Positions 51,129-63,469 of a stretch of DNA of 64,000 bases are shown piece by piece. A program made the translations under genes and the position numbers. Numbering within the stretch: the first letter of the stretch is position 1; each line of letters starts with the position of its first letter. This DNA is from Stictocephala bisonia. Lineage: Eukaryota > Arthropoda > Insecta > Hemiptera > Membracidae. The stretch is taken from assembly GCA_035578905.1 (NCBI GenBank), contig JAQJVL010000030.1, forward strand, positions 1 through 64,000. Direction: 5' to 3'. Under the pieces are notes generated by a model. The model searched no databases and was not told the DNA's origin. It worked only from the letters and a program-made list of their open reading frames with translations.

Positions 51129-51152
51129 ATTTTTTTTTTTTTTTTTTTTTTT
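51129..51152. repeat. Poly(T) tract
   Basis: A run of about 23 T lies in the Dip2 intron. A similar shorter run is at 51770-51790. Either could be the tail of a minus-strand retroelement; no coding partner was recognised. Confidence 0.85.
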
Positions 51153-51421
51153 CATTGGTAAGCATCCACAGCACCTACCTGGTGCACACCTTGATATACT
51201 TCAAAATATCCGTGAAAACCTTGTCCACAGAAGTCTTTCCAGAAACCAAGCTAATAAGAAAATTAAAAATTAGATCAACAAACAATATGTCAATAAAATA
51301 AAATCTACAGTATAAGGCTCTTGTGTCTTAGTGTCTAAATATTGATCTCCTGTCAAAGAGCTAAATCTGGGTTTCATAACCATTCAACAACTGAATTGAA
51401 ATGATAAAAATAAACACTAAC

Positions 51422-51534
51422 TTTTCTTGCTGAGTCTGACTCTTCGTCCACAACGCCCATGTCTCGTCCCTGTGCACTGGCAAGCCGATTGCCTTGTACG
51501 ATGTTACCAACCATGACTGACGCTGGGCCGACAT
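51422..51534 (-). CDS. Dip2: Dip2 exon: linker between the adenylation domains
   Basis: This short exon (113 bp) completes a split Asp codon and then reads VGPASVMVGNIVQGNRLA, followed by SAQGRDMGVVDEESDSARK. The GPASVMVGN stretch is a well conserved Dip2 linker signature that leads into the second adenylate-forming domain. The acceptor is TTCCAG before ATGTCGG and the donor is AAA followed by GTTAGT, leaving phase 0 for the next exon, which starts TACCAG. The open frame continues upstream into intron sequence, so the start is set by the acceptor and by phase. Confidence 0.92.
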
Positions 51535-52589
51535 CTGGAACACAGTTCGTAGCTAGAGAGCCCAGCCACACGATGCCAGGCGTTACAACACAAGTTAGTT
51601 ACAGCATAAAACAACTGTTAAACTCAGCTCACATTTACACTGACATTATAACAAGGTTAAAAAACAATGTTAAAAAACACAAACATACAAGTGTTGATAA
51701 ACAGCAGTCAATTAACTAGTCAAAGAACAAGGTTGCAAAACTTGGAACAAAATTACCTGTACTTGAAAACATTTTTTTTTTTTTTTTTTAGTGGCTATTT
51801 TGAAAGAACCCTACCTTTCTTTTTAAATAAACATTAAAACGGGTACACAAGGGTAAGCTATTTAAAACCCTTTCCTTGCTCATGTAACCTATTAATGATT
51901 GATTAATCCTGCATCTTAAAAAAACAAAGTATATTTTTAAGACACAAAAACCACATACGACCTCAAATGAAATATGATAGTCAAGTGTTCATGCTTAAAG
52001 TGCATGCTCATTGAGTAATTTAGATTTTATCCGTCATAATAAGATTTTAACATTATTTACCTACTATTTTAAATGAAGTCCTAAATCAAATTAACCCAAT
52101 GGCCTATTTTCATGGAACCGTTTTGTGACGGCCGATCTGGGCTCATAATTGTTATCACGAAACTGTTCCTTGATAGTATTAAAACTTAAAAACTTAGCCT
52201 TTTAAATATAAAAAAAAACTATTGCATCAAATGGTTAGAAATATAAATAAAAACAATCAGTGAAGAACGAAATACTATAAACAAATTATATGAGCTATCA
52301 CTTGATAGTTTTATAACATAAAAATACATCGCAAATTGGCAATGTTGCGTGCCAAACTACGATGTTTACGAGCTTAACAACTATGTGTATGACAATAATA
52401 ACCAACTTATTGTTACTCTATGTGCTTCAATATTGCTTTCTATTCCTTGTCAGCTTTGTAACGATCAGCTGGTTTGTTTTAAAATCAAATTAACTTTCAG
52501 TTTGTGATTGTAAGCATGAGCAGATGAGTGCGAATGTTTTGGTATTAGTCATGGCAGGACCATGACTAAAGGATTACCGTTAGTGTAAG
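51535..52589. other. Dip2 intron, nothing recognised
   Basis: This is AT-rich sequence upstream of the linker exon. There is no coding frame apart from the uninterrupted extension of the exon frame. A poly(T) run is present near 51775. Confidence 0.4.
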
Positions 52590-53745
52590 TTTCTAGTATA
52601 TTGGAGAGATAGGACATCAGCAAACTTACCTTAGAAGACAAGTTAACTAACACCACAGTAGTAGTAACATACACAAAAGAACATATGTTCAGATTAGGTG
52701 GGTCACTGATTTTGTTATCCATTGGTGTGCTAATTCCATCCTTCGGAGTTGGGGAACTATTGGAATGGGAAGGAAGGGATCCGATTACTTTAGTGGTGTA
52801 ACACTGATCAAAATTTTGGTTATGAAGAAGAGTACGGGCAGAGAGAGGTTTTCAGGATTTTGGACTTTGCAATCATGTTTATGGCCATTCATCGAAGGGT
52901 TTCACTGGTAAGGCCGGTATATTGGGCAGGCCAGTGCTGGCACTGTAGTTGATAAATTAAATTGGTGGAATCACAGAAGTGGTTTCCTGGTATCTTGTAG
53001 GTTAAGGAGGTAGTGGAGGTGGTAAATGGTATGGCTGGGAGATGAATTGAGTAGATTTTGCAAGATTTCTTGGTGCAAGGATTGGAACCGGGTAGTTGCT
53101 GGTCTTTAGAACAGGCCAGACTGTTAGGATCAGGTAACTTAGGATGGATCAGGATTTGGCGGAGGTTTTTGTTTTGTCTGAAAGTCACAGTAGGAGGTTT
53201 TTTAAGGAGATCTTTGGTGTGGGGAGAAGCTTTTAAGATGTTGAAGCCATCTTTCAGGATTTGGTTGTTTCTGTAGGCCATAGTACCATCGATGTGTACA
53301 GTGAAGTAGCAGTTTGGTGTTAATGGGTAGAGGTTGGGGAAGATTGGAAAGGAGACTAAGGAAATGATTGGTATCCTGGACGTGGGAAGGAAGTTGTCGT
53401 ACTAGAGGTAGGAGTTTGTCATCGACAAAGGCGGAGATACGTTCGGTTAATTTAATTTATCACCTCCAGCAGTTTCCTGCCCAATATATTGGCCTTACCA
53501 GTGAAACCCTTTGAAAACGCATGAATGGCCATAGACATGATTGCAAAGTCCAAAATCCTGAAAAACCTCTCTCTGACCGTACTCTTCTCCATAACCAAAA
53601 TATTGATCAGTGTTACACCACTAAAGTAATCAGATCCCTTCCTTCCCATGCCAATAGTTCCCCAACTTCGAAGGATGGAATTAGCACACCAATGGATAAC
53701 AAAATCCTGTGACCCACCTAATCTGAACATAAGATAGATCTCTTC
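52590..53745 (-). mobile_element. Penelope-like element remnant, rearranged
   Basis: The left edge has ATATTGGAGAGATAGGACAT and GCAAACTTACCTTAGAAGAC as in the 40480 and 48371 copies. The minus-strand frame 53281-52889 encodes LKDGFNILKASPHTKDLLKK, ILIHPKLPDPNSLACSKDQQ, SLTYKIPGNHFCDSTNLIYQ and CQHWPAQYTGLTSETLR, the linker and start of GIY-YIG. The GIY-YIG part is present twice in opposite orientation: antisense at 52690-52920 and sense at 53484-53735 (MNGHRHDCKVQNPEKPLSDR). The copy therefore carries an inverted duplication of its end. Confidence 0.8.
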
Positions 53746-53876
53746 CACTCAACCCCTTCCCCATCAGTAAACTTCATATATATACCAACTGAAAAAACTG
53801 CATCAGTACATGAGAGTTGCTCTATGGATGTACAATCCCAACCACTGCCACCTGCCCAGCAATAGTGGAAGCCATG

Positions 53877-53928
53877 TCCCATCCCTCCCTCCCTCCTTCC
53901 CTCCTCCCTCCCTCCTCCCTCCCTATGA
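53877..53928. repeat. (CCCT)n / (CTCC)n microsatellite
   Basis: A pyrimidine tract of CCCTCCCT-type repeats covers about 50 bp, the most GC-rich simple repeat in the window. It lies in the Dip2 intron, about 180 bp from the exon at 54105. Confidence 0.9.
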
Positions 53929-54104
53929 TTTGTAGTTTTTATATTTTAAACTCTTAGCAATGTATTCATAAACAGGTAGTATAAAATAAACAACAATAAA
54001 AAACCCCACAGTATGATTAATATTAGTAAAGAAAATAAAATGTTTTTATTATTTTGCGCATAAAAATCAATGTAATATTTTATTACATGAGTTAATCAGC
54101 ATAC

Positions 54105-54336
54105 CTGAGTGGACCTCTCGGGGTTTGGGCAAGTTGGTGACACAGGTATGTGGACAAAGAAGGACGTTAGCGGGATGTAATGTGCCTTCTAGAAACCGTC
54201 GCTTGCACTCGGAGAGATGGATGCCACCAAGCGGAGTCTTGGGCAGGTAGTTGGGGGGCACCAGGGCTAGGCAGTACAATCCAACCTGATGTATGGAGTC
54301 CACTGCCTGGAGGACTCTGGACATCCACTGAAAACT
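54105..54336 (-). CDS. Dip2: Dip2 exon: end of adenylation domain 1
   Basis: This exon encodes 77 codons plus one base (phase 0 to 1). It reads SFQWMSRVLQAVDSIHQVG, then LPKTPLGGIHLSE and LLCPHTCVTNLPKPREVHS. The KTPLGGIHLSE segment occupies the place of the C-terminal A10-type motif of acyl-AMP ligases; whether it is catalytic in Dip2 cannot be told from sequence. The acceptor is TTACAG before AGTTTT and the donor is TCAG followed by GTATGC. An aspartate codon is split across the next junction. Confidence 0.95.
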
Positions 54337-55424
54337 CTGTAACACAAACATTTTGCCTGTTTAATTTAGTGACTGTCTATTCCATTTTAAAATATAAATC
54401 CCAATTCTGATAAAATCTGTTTAAATGGTTGAAAATAACTGTTATCATCTATTTCATTCAGGTAAGTTATAAATATTCCATAAAGGAGAAAATAGATAAT
54501 GGAAGAGAGGTCAGTTTTTTAATCTGCCAAAGAAAATCTTAAGGAATTGGAAAGGAACGAAGATATTAATGTACAAGATGCACTATCATCAATCAATCTT
54601 ATTACGGAGCGGAAATATGTACATGGACAAAACATTATCCAAGCAGATTACAGGCAACAGAAATGAGATTTTTAAGAGGAATAGAGAAGACTAGCAGAAG
54701 AGATAGAAAAAGGAATGTAAACCAGAGAAAGGTTTAAAGTGATATTGCTACAAGATAGAAAGGAAAGAGGAATAGTACAGTGGATGACACTGATGTTATT
54801 AAAAACTAGGGGTGTGCGATGCATCAAAATGCATCGAAACATCCGACACAATTCAATTTGGTGCATCGATAGTGCCACGATCCATAAGCAATATTGATGT
54901 GTCAGAATCATTCTAATTAGCCAAAATGACAAATTATTAAGAAAAAAATCCTTTTTAAATCTATAATATTTATTGATGCATCTTTTAGAACTACTACTTT
55001 GATGTTTTTAATAAAATATTTATAAAATGATTATTACTCAAATTTGTTTTCGTTCCGGGTGGACAGGGTTCAGCATGATCGGACACAAACCTGATTATAT
55101 CACGATAACGAATACAGAGTTCGACTAGCAGATAACTCATACTGATGTGAACATGATAAAAATCTACAAAGCATTGCGTATGGGTATCGTAATTTATGTG
55201 CATAGAGCATAATACGAATCAGTAGAACATTCTCATACAGACAGTCCATCATCATAATTAACGTGCGTAGAGCGTAACACAAATCAGTAGAACATTCTCA
55301 TATTGACAGTCCACCTATTTCTATTAGTCTGCAATTATTTTGGGATCTGTATTTGAGACAAAATAATATGAATAGTTGCGTATATCATTGGAATAGTGAA
55401 ACAAATTATGTCTTAAACTGTGTT

Positions 55425-55800
55425 TTCGAATAAGAATAAGAATAGAATAAGAATAAGAATAATTTATTCCTTTAAACATGGTACAGTGCATGCAATTGGA
55501 AACGTCAAAAAACATTTTGATTAAGACTACACTTAACCTAGCAGGTTACAAGCAATTTGTAATTGAGTAGGTATCTTTCTTAACCTATATTATTAAAAAA
55601 GCTACTTACAGTAGTGTTCGGCAGGTCGAAAAATTCTTGGAATGAGTATAAAGGATTTGCCAATAATAGACCCACCACACCTCTTTTGAATTTAGAATCT
55701 GACAGGTTCCGAGCTGTACAAGGCAATTTGTTCATTAGTCTACAGCCAAGAATAGAAGGACCTCTCTGGGTATGTCTTAATCTAACATAAGGAATGTCGA
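55425..55800 (-). mobile_element. LINE 3' end (CR1-like), truncated
   Basis: The minus strand encodes the end of ORF2: YVRLRHTQRGPSILGCRLMN, KLPCTARNLSDSKFKRGV and NPLYSFQEFFDL. A short 3' UTR and an AATAAGAATAAG-type tail follow (55425-55465). It is inserted in the outer hAT-like element. Confidence 0.7.
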
Positions 55801-56699
55801 TCAGAAGGAATATTGCTGATAACAGTCAGAATATTGTTAATAATAGTAGAACATTGCAGATAACATCGGTCCATTCGTTATCGTGATTTTTGTTATCACT
55901 TCCTGTCTGATAGGGTACCTGGCCTCTAGAGTCCATCTTTAAAAAATTTCCTAATCAAAATACAGTCTTATCTTATTTTCTTTTACAAATTGTAACATGT
56001 CGCGTTTTTATAATTCATGTTTATCAATTTTAATTCAGTTATTCCGTTGGCACTGTGTTCTAAAATACATTACTCAGGATTATTTGCATTTAAAAAATCA
56101 GTGAGTGCATTAAAAAAAGTGTAATTAAACATTAATTAACTATTAAAAACAACTTAATTAACATGTAATTTCAACCTGTTTATTGGAAAATATTTTTAAC
56201 AAAACTCAATGTACTCAGTAAATTAGATTTTATTGTATATGTTGATACTGTTTTATTAATTTTAATATATTTACTTAACAATAATGCGTTGTTATAAATA
56301 AATAAAAACTATGCTTCTTCTTAAAAAAAACTCTGTGATTTATTATGTTTTATTTATCTAAGCTTATATAACTTTACATTAATTTTTATTTCAGTCAACA
56401 CATCATCAGTTAAAAAATAAACAGTTATCTATGGCTGTCAGCATTTTCCAACAATGATAGTGAATGACAATAATTAAGTCGCTATCCATTATTTTATAGA
56501 CTCTTCTTTTTGCCTGTGAAATATATTATTTTAACGCAACAGGTTACGTACCTTATTGTCCTCAATTCCTGTATAAAGGAATTGAGGACGATAAGGTTCG
56601 TAACCTGTTATTTCAAGTGCCAATTCCAGAAGGCTTATCATGAATAAATTATTTTAACTGTAACAAAATAATATGTAAAACAATGAAGGTCCAAACTAA

Positions 56700-58640
56700 T
56701 AATTTGTAACAGGTTTTAGATTATCAAGTTTGTTTAGATGTAAAACAAAAATGACAGAATGAAGATCTAGTCGCATTTAAAGCGGATAAGAGCAACGTAA
56801 TTGTAATTCTGGAAAAAGAAGATTATATTACTAAAACCTATGATTTTATCAAGGAAAATAAATTTCAAGAACTAAAAGGTGATCCTACAAATAAATATCA
56901 GGATGAAATCAATAAAGTTGTAAAATCTTGTACAAAAGTTATTACTGATAATGTTCATTTTAGAGCTGTTTGAATGGATGAATGATCCTAAGGCACCCAC
57001 AATGAATGGTATTCCGAAAATTCACAAACCTAATGTACTATTAGGCCTTTGGTCAATTTCAAATCTACGCCTACTTACAATGTATCAAAGATATCGTCCA
57101 ATATTTTGACTTCTGCTTTGAACCTTGAAAATAAATATACCGTTAAGAATAGTATTGATTTTGTCGATAAGGTCAATCATGTAAAGTTGTGTAATAAGAC
57201 TAGATTAGCCACATTTGACATATGTAATCTGTATACTAATATTCCAGTTGATGAAGTGATTAACTTAGTTAAGGAAAACCTTGTAGAACAACAATATGAA
57301 AAAAAATGTATGTAAATTAAATTGTAAAGTTGCTCAAAACTATCTTGAAACAAAATTACTTCCGTTTCAATAACAAATTTTACTTACAAAACGATGGTTT
57401 AGCTATGGGTAGTCCACTGTCAGCCATTTTGTCAGAAGTTTATTTACAGTATCACGAAGACCATTTTAGAAAAATTAAAAAAGGAACATATCATATTTTA
57501 CACCCAATATGTTGATGATATTCTGGTTTTATTTAACGGGAAATTATGTAATGACTTAGATAACATGTTAAACATACTTAATCGTCACCACCAGAAGCTT
57601 AGTTTTACCAGTGAACTTGAATCTATTAATGAATAACTATTTGGATCTAAAAATAATTTGTGATCATAACAAACTTTCATATAGATTTTTCAGGAAACCT
57701 ACTCAAACCAATTGTACTGTCCATCCCCCGTCTCACAAAACAGCTAGCTTCGGAAGTATGATATAGGGCATATTCAATACTATTAAATGTTGCAGATAGA
57801 AAAAAGGAAATAAATGTAATAAAATCAATAGCTATTGCAAATGGAAACAAGACATCAATCATTGATGAAATTGGAAGTTGAATAAAAAAGAAAATAGAAA
57901 ATTAAATTCGAGATGATAAACGAACAACACTTAAAAAAGAAAAATCTGATAAAGAACAAAATAAGTATGTATCCCTCCATTACAATGGACCGTTTACACA
58001 AAGAGTTGGTAATAGATCTAAGAAATTAAATTTATCAGTAGCTTTTAAGACTTGTAATACTATGTACAACATTTTACACCCGAATATTGAAAGTGAAGAT
58101 AAATTCAATAATTTGGAATATATAGGATTAACTGTAATGATTGTAAAATGTTTTACATAGGTCAAACTGTAAATTTTAGCAAAAGTTATAAAAACCATTC
58201 TCTGCTTTTAAAAATAAGAAACCTGAAAGATCTAATGTAGCTAAACACCTTCTGAATTGTACTCACAGTTTGTATAAAATAGATAAAGATATAGATATTC
58301 TAAAAGTTTGTAAGAAGGGTCGTAGTATGAATGTTTGAGAAGAGTTATTTATTTTTAAAGAAAAATGTCAGTATCGTGATAAATTTATGAATAAACAGGT
58401 TAATTTTGATTCCGAAATATTTTTTAATAATGTATTTTTAGCGAATAAAAAAAAAGAAGTAACAACCAATAGGGATTAACCAATAATATCACAGCAGCCG
58501 CCATTTTGTGTTCCGTGCTGTGGAATTGTGGCCTATGATTCCAGCCAATGGGGTCATGTGATCATAGGCCTATAAATTGAGTTGTTGAACACAATTTTCC
58601 ATTCTTTTGTGAATCTCTCTGGTCACCATAATATTTGAGC
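56700..58640 (+). pseudogene. Penelope-like RT and GIY-YIG remnant
   Basis: Plus-strand fragments: ADKSNVIVILEKEDYITKTY (56780), FKSTPTYNVSKISSNILTSA, ATFDICNLYTNIPVDEVINL (RT motif A region), FYLQNDGLAMGSPLSAILSE (motif B) and a frameshifted YVDDILVLFNG (about 57505-57540). A degraded GIY-YIG follows near 58110-58190 (FYIGQTVNFSK). AMGSPLS and DxxxLYTNIP are hallmarks of Penelope-like reverse transcriptases. It is a third family, distinct from the 40480/52590 copies. The frame is broken at least five times. Confidence 0.8.
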
Positions 58641-60119
58641 GTGGTTCACCAAAATCGATCACCATAATATTTGTGCATTTTGTATTTTTATTGTAATTAG
58701 GGGTGTGCGAGTAGTGATTTTTGAGTTCGAGTCGAGTAGTTGGCATTTTTTTCGAGTATCGAGTATTTTCGAGCGAGTATTTACAGAAGAATTTCCTGTT
58801 TACCCAAGACAACTGTAAAAGGCAAACACCATCCTAAGCCTATGTTAAGTTTTGCCAGATTCATAAATATATGCATCTAAACTGAATATAATAATTTTGA
58901 TTTGTTTGTAACTGCAACATATGATGGATAACTTTTTACTTCCTGCCTTCCCATATTTTTATGTAGTATTGTTTTGTTTAACCTTTTTCCTTTCTTCATA
59001 GCTAATATGATGTAAGAAACTAAGAAACTATATTATTAATTGGAACAACGTGGATTATAAAGATTTAATCTGTTCAATCATATCACAGATCAGATTTTCT
59101 ATGCAAGCAAATTATACTGTTTCACAGCTGGCCGATAAGTTTATCTGGCGGTTCAGTTCAAAGTGTACCACGAAAACGTAGCGAAGCTTGATGGCAAAAG
59201 CTGTATTCAACCAAACTGATGCTAAAATTCAGGTGTCATCATCAAATGCAGTCATTTGCTTTCAGAACTGCCTCCTCTCAACAAAAAATTGATTGTGTAC
59301 ACGCCAAGAAGTGGATCTGGATTCTGTAGGTATTTAATTCAGTAATAGCAAGGTTACAACTAACCAGAAATAAACTGTGAATTATAATCAAATTTGAAAA
59401 TCTGGATGACAAAGACTGTAATTAATCGATTGATAATAATAACAACTAAGCAGGTTTACTAAAAATAAATTTTAAAGTCACTTAGGATGAATTAGTTTTT
59501 AAATTATGATTGGTAATGAAATGTGTGCAACTAGAAACTACTTCGATACATGAGGATACACTGAACAACAGATAAATAACTATTTCATAATGAGAAATTC
59601 ATAAAAACCTGGCGTAATCGAATGAAAACTATAGACGTAGTCGGCTAAAATAATAGGTCTAGACGATACTGGTGACGAGATGCAGTCTGAAATATCAGCT
59701 AAGTGCCAACTAGTGACACAGTGAAGATTGTGGGCAACTAAATTATAAATTTATGAATAAAAAACGAGACGTGTGATATGGCTTCGGTTCAATAAAAATT
59801 ATTTTCCGAGTCTCTAAATTCGTCATATTTTGTTTAGAAAAGGTCTTCCGACATGTTTCTCCCTCACTTGGGTTGATTATTTTACAACAGTTTACATCGA
59901 CGTCAATGTAAACAGGGAACCGTTCAGTGAGTTTACGAATCAAAATTATCGTACTTTACCACCTTTTACACTCCAACTGTGTTATTGTCTAACCTAGTCA
60001 AAAAAACCGTGCAACAATTTGACAGGAAAAAATATCATATGCGCAAATGTTACTCACAGTTTTGACGATCTAAGGTGTTTACGGAATAATAATTAATAGA
60101 TATTCACCACGGATATATA

Positions 60120-61495
60120 CGAGAGCTATCCAGAAAGTAACAGACTTTTTTTAATTGTGAGGCAGTGGGCGGGGCTACAGCCACCATCTTGGTGTCAAAA
60201 CACTCTGGCGTTCAGAACACATCAAGCTGTAGTCGCGCGCGGTCTATACCTCTTTTGCTTGTTTCACTTTGAATAATTAAAATGTGTGCTGCAATTGAAA
60301 ATCCTGCCACTTGTGAAGTGCGTTCATTGATAAGGTTTTTATTGGAAAAAAAGCCATAAACCAATTGAAATCTATCGCCAACTGTGTGAAGTTTAAGGAA
60401 ATGGAATAATGAGTGAAAGCAGAGTAAAGCAGTGGTAGTGGTTTAAAAATGGCCGCACCAATGTTCATGACGATAGTCGTAGCGGTCGGCCTTACCTTGT
60501 GACCGAAGATTTGATGTTGAAAATCAATGACAAAGTTCCTGAAAATCGCTGTTTCACAATGACTGAACTCTCGGAACATTCCCCACAAATTTCACGAAGT
60601 TTACTTCATGAAATTGTTGTAGGGAAGCTTGGATACCACAAATTTTGTGCCAGGTGGGTTCCAAAAATCCTTACAGAAGATCACAAAAAACAAAGACTTG
60701 CTGCATCGTTAACTTTCCTTGATGAATACGACAAACATGGTAACAAACTTCTCGATCGTATCGTTATTGGTGATGAAACATGGGTAAAGCATGTCAATTG
60801 TGAAACAAAAATGCAGTCTATGGAATGGGGGCACACCCATTCTCCAAAAAAACCAAGAAAATGTCTCCAAACTCTGTCAGCGAGAAAGATTATAGCAGCT
60901 GTTTTTTTGGGATGCTAAGGGTGTAATTCTGGTTGATTTCCTTGAACGAGGATCAACAATCAACGCTGATAGGTATTGTGAAACATTGCAGTAGCTACGG
61001 CGAGCGATACAAAACAAGCGTAGGGGAAAATTGAGCTCAAAGATTTTTTTTCCACGACAATGCACGTCCCCATACAGCCAATCGTACACGACAAGTCTTG
61101 GATGATTTTGATTGGGAAGTGTTTGATCATCTGCCTTATAGCCCAGATCTGGCACCAAGCGACTACCACCTCTTTCCAGCAATGAACACCTGGCTCGCAA
61201 CGCAGCGCTTCGATAGTGACGCTGAACTTCACGCTGGCATTAATCAGTGGTTAAGATCTCAGGCGGCAGATTTCTACAAAGCTGGAATCAAAAAACTTGT
61301 GTCACGTTATGATAAATGTCTCAATTTGAACGGAGATTACGTTGAAAAATAGCCTAAAAGTGTAGCTTTTAAATGTATATAATACAATGTTCCTATTTCA
61401 GTTGGTTAATTTTTTATTTCGTCTGCTACTTTTTTATTTTTTTTTTTTACTTTTTTTATTTTTTTAAATGTCTGCTACTTTCTGGATAGCCCTCG
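60120..61495 (+). mobile_element. mariner element (DD34D)
   Basis: Ends CGAGAGCTATCCAGAAAGTA (left) and TACTTTCTGGATAGCCCTCG (right) lie within TA (60118-60119 and 61496-61497). Length 1.38 kb. It is inserted in the inner hAT-like element. Its transposase is broken. Confidence 0.9.
60281..61352 (+). pseudogene. mariner transposase, several frameshifts
   Basis: It starts MCAAIENPATCEVRSLIRFL. The frame 60499-60918 has CFTMTELSEHSPQISRSLLH (HTH), KFCARWVPKILTEDHKKQRL, LDRIVIGDETWVKHVNCETK (first Asp) and TLSARKIIAAVFLG. A broken middle (VDFLERGSTINADRYCETL) leads to HDNARPHTANRTRQVLDDF (second Asp) and LPYSPDLAPSDYHLFPAMN (third Asp, 34 residues on). The end is YKAGIKKLVSRYDKCLNLNG then DYVEK. 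All three catalytic Asp are preserved in different frames. Confidence 0.87.
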
Positions 61496-61631
61496 TATAT
61501 CTATTTTTTATTTGACGGAAAATAAATCAATAATGTTGTGTCACACGCTGCTAAAACGCCATTACCATATTTTATGATACGACACAGTATTTTCTTACGT
61601 CAACCATTGGACGATTCCCTGCACAGATTAA

Positions 61632-62303
61632 CCCTTATAGTGCCGGGCCATTTTTGCATTTCCTATGCGAAAAGTGCCAGGCCAATTTTGGCAAAAATGT
61701 AAGGTTCCAGGTAAAAACTTATAGAATCCATGTTTTTAGTTATATTTATATAAATTCTTTTTTAAATGAAAGAGCAATAAGTGGTCTATAGAGCTATGTA
61801 TATATATTTAACCTTTCTTTGTAATAAATTTTATTTTTTTCTAAAAACCTTGAGAAAAAAATTTTTTTTAATTTTTTTTCAAGTTTGAAGGTCCGTATGT
61901 TAGTTATAATTTTATTTTAGAATATTGTCCTGAACGGCATATTATAGAGCATTTAAAACTGAACTAATACATATAATTTCATTTACTATACTTCTAAAAT
62001 TATCTCTTTACAAAATTATAACTAAAACATTACAAATTGGTTGCTAAGCGGTCTTGGTTGCAAGGACATAACCTAACCTAATAGTCACGTGTCTGTCACG
62101 GAACAGTTACGTCATCTAGACACAGTCCAAGAGCGAAACTGCGTGCAGCGGTCATTGGCAAAGCGTCTGGTATTATTCTGGCGGCCATTTAATAAAAACA
62201 TAACGATGCACTATAACAAATACAGCGCGTCTCTCACAGCGACGCTGGCATTTCTCGCACTAGTAAGGGGCGTCGCTGACAGCGATTCCCGGCAATATAA
62301 GGG
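61632..62303. mobile_element. piggyBac-type MITE C
   Basis: It starts CCCTTATAGTGCCGGGCC and ends CCCGGCAATATAAGGG, inverted ends of about 16 bp, flanked by TTAA on both sides (61628-61631 and 62304-62307). It is 672 bp and non-coding. It lies inside the inner hAT-like element. Confidence 0.88.
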
Positions 62304-63469
62304 TTAAAAAACAAAATAGACCTCAACCGACTCGCAAGAAATATACTATAATTTCAGTTCCGAAAAGGAGCTGAACGGTTCCTTGCACGTACATATACCA
62401 AAAGCGAGATGGTCTTTCACCTAGGGGAAGTTTGATTCTTAGGATGTAAAGTGATCCGTTCTCGAGACCCTTTTGATTGAGTGGTATTATTGATATGAAC
62501 GAAAATATGTATAATTTCCATGGAGCACAGACTATTAGATTTGTATCGGTAACAGGTCTTTTTGAGTATCTTGAACTGGATCTCTCGTCCCCTTTCTTGG
62601 GTCATAACACTATTTTAGGTTAGGTTACAAGTGACTAGTAGACTCGGACAACCAACATGTATGATCGCTAATACGGCAACTATTTGCCGTAATCACTACC
62701 TTCCCAGCTCTGTTGATCACTTTGAATTGAACTAGTTAAAATCATAATGAACGAACTCATTCACTATGTCGACTAGTTCATTTGACTGTCGTTGTGTACT
62801 ACCTATTCTTAGGCGTATTGTTTAGTTCATAATTATGCGTACCAAACTGATAACGTATGATTTAGGGTAAAATAAAACACAAAAAAGCCACCATTTTATT
62901 CATAACTTATGAAACTGTTTAATCTTAAAACTAAATTAAAATGTAAATCTGATATTTCATGAAATACTCGATCGAACTTCGAGTAGTTTCAGAAGCTTCG
63001 AGCCGAGTTCAAGTAGTAAAATACTCGAACAAATACTCGAAGTTTCGAGTACTCGCACACCCCTAATTATAATATATTTATGCATTTTGTGCTTATATTG
63101 TAATAAATTTGTGTTGTGTGAAGTTTACTTGTTCTGTATTTTATATTTTGTTTCATACATATAATTTTAACTAGATAACATTTATATGATTAATAAATTT
63201 ATGTTTTAAATTATATTTCCTTGTACTAGTAAGACACGGTACATGTAACAAAGGGTATTATTATTACTCTGCCCCTTCTAAAACTTAATAAAAACCATGA
63301 ATTGTGTATGTGTGCATCGAATTGAGTCGCATCAAATGAAATCGAAATTCTCTGAATCGGAAAAATTAGCTGCATCGCATACCCCTACTAAAAATTATAT
63401 AAATTTTTATATTTAGTGGTAATCTATTGTTACATTTTCAATGTTTGCTCACTAAACATTAGTTATTAC

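Larger units (their letters stand above)
58699..63064. mobile_element. Inner hAT-like element
   Basis: The left end AGGGGTGTGCGAGTAGTGA (58699) and the right end TACTCGCACACCCCT (63050-63064) are inverted repeats. Both ends have subterminal CGAGTA/TACTCG motifs (58720-58780 and 62965-63050). TAATTA flanks both ends directly (58693-58698 side and 63064-63069 side), possibly a short target duplication. There is no transposase. It contains a mariner (60120-61495) and a piggyBac MITE (61632-62303), and lies inside the outer hAT-like element. Confidence 0.7.
54808..63386. mobile_element. Outer hAT-like element of a nest
   Basis: The left end AGGGGTGTGCGATGCATC (54808) pairs with the right end GCATCGCATACCCCT (63372-63386). 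Both ends have subterminal GCATCG repeats (54820-54885 and 63305-63380). It is 8.6 kb, of which most is later insertions: a LINE end, a Penelope-like element, a second hAT-like element and, inside that, a mariner and a piggyBac MITE. No transposase of its own is visible and no convincing 8-bp target duplication was seen, so the pairing rests on terminus similarity. Confidence 0.6.
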
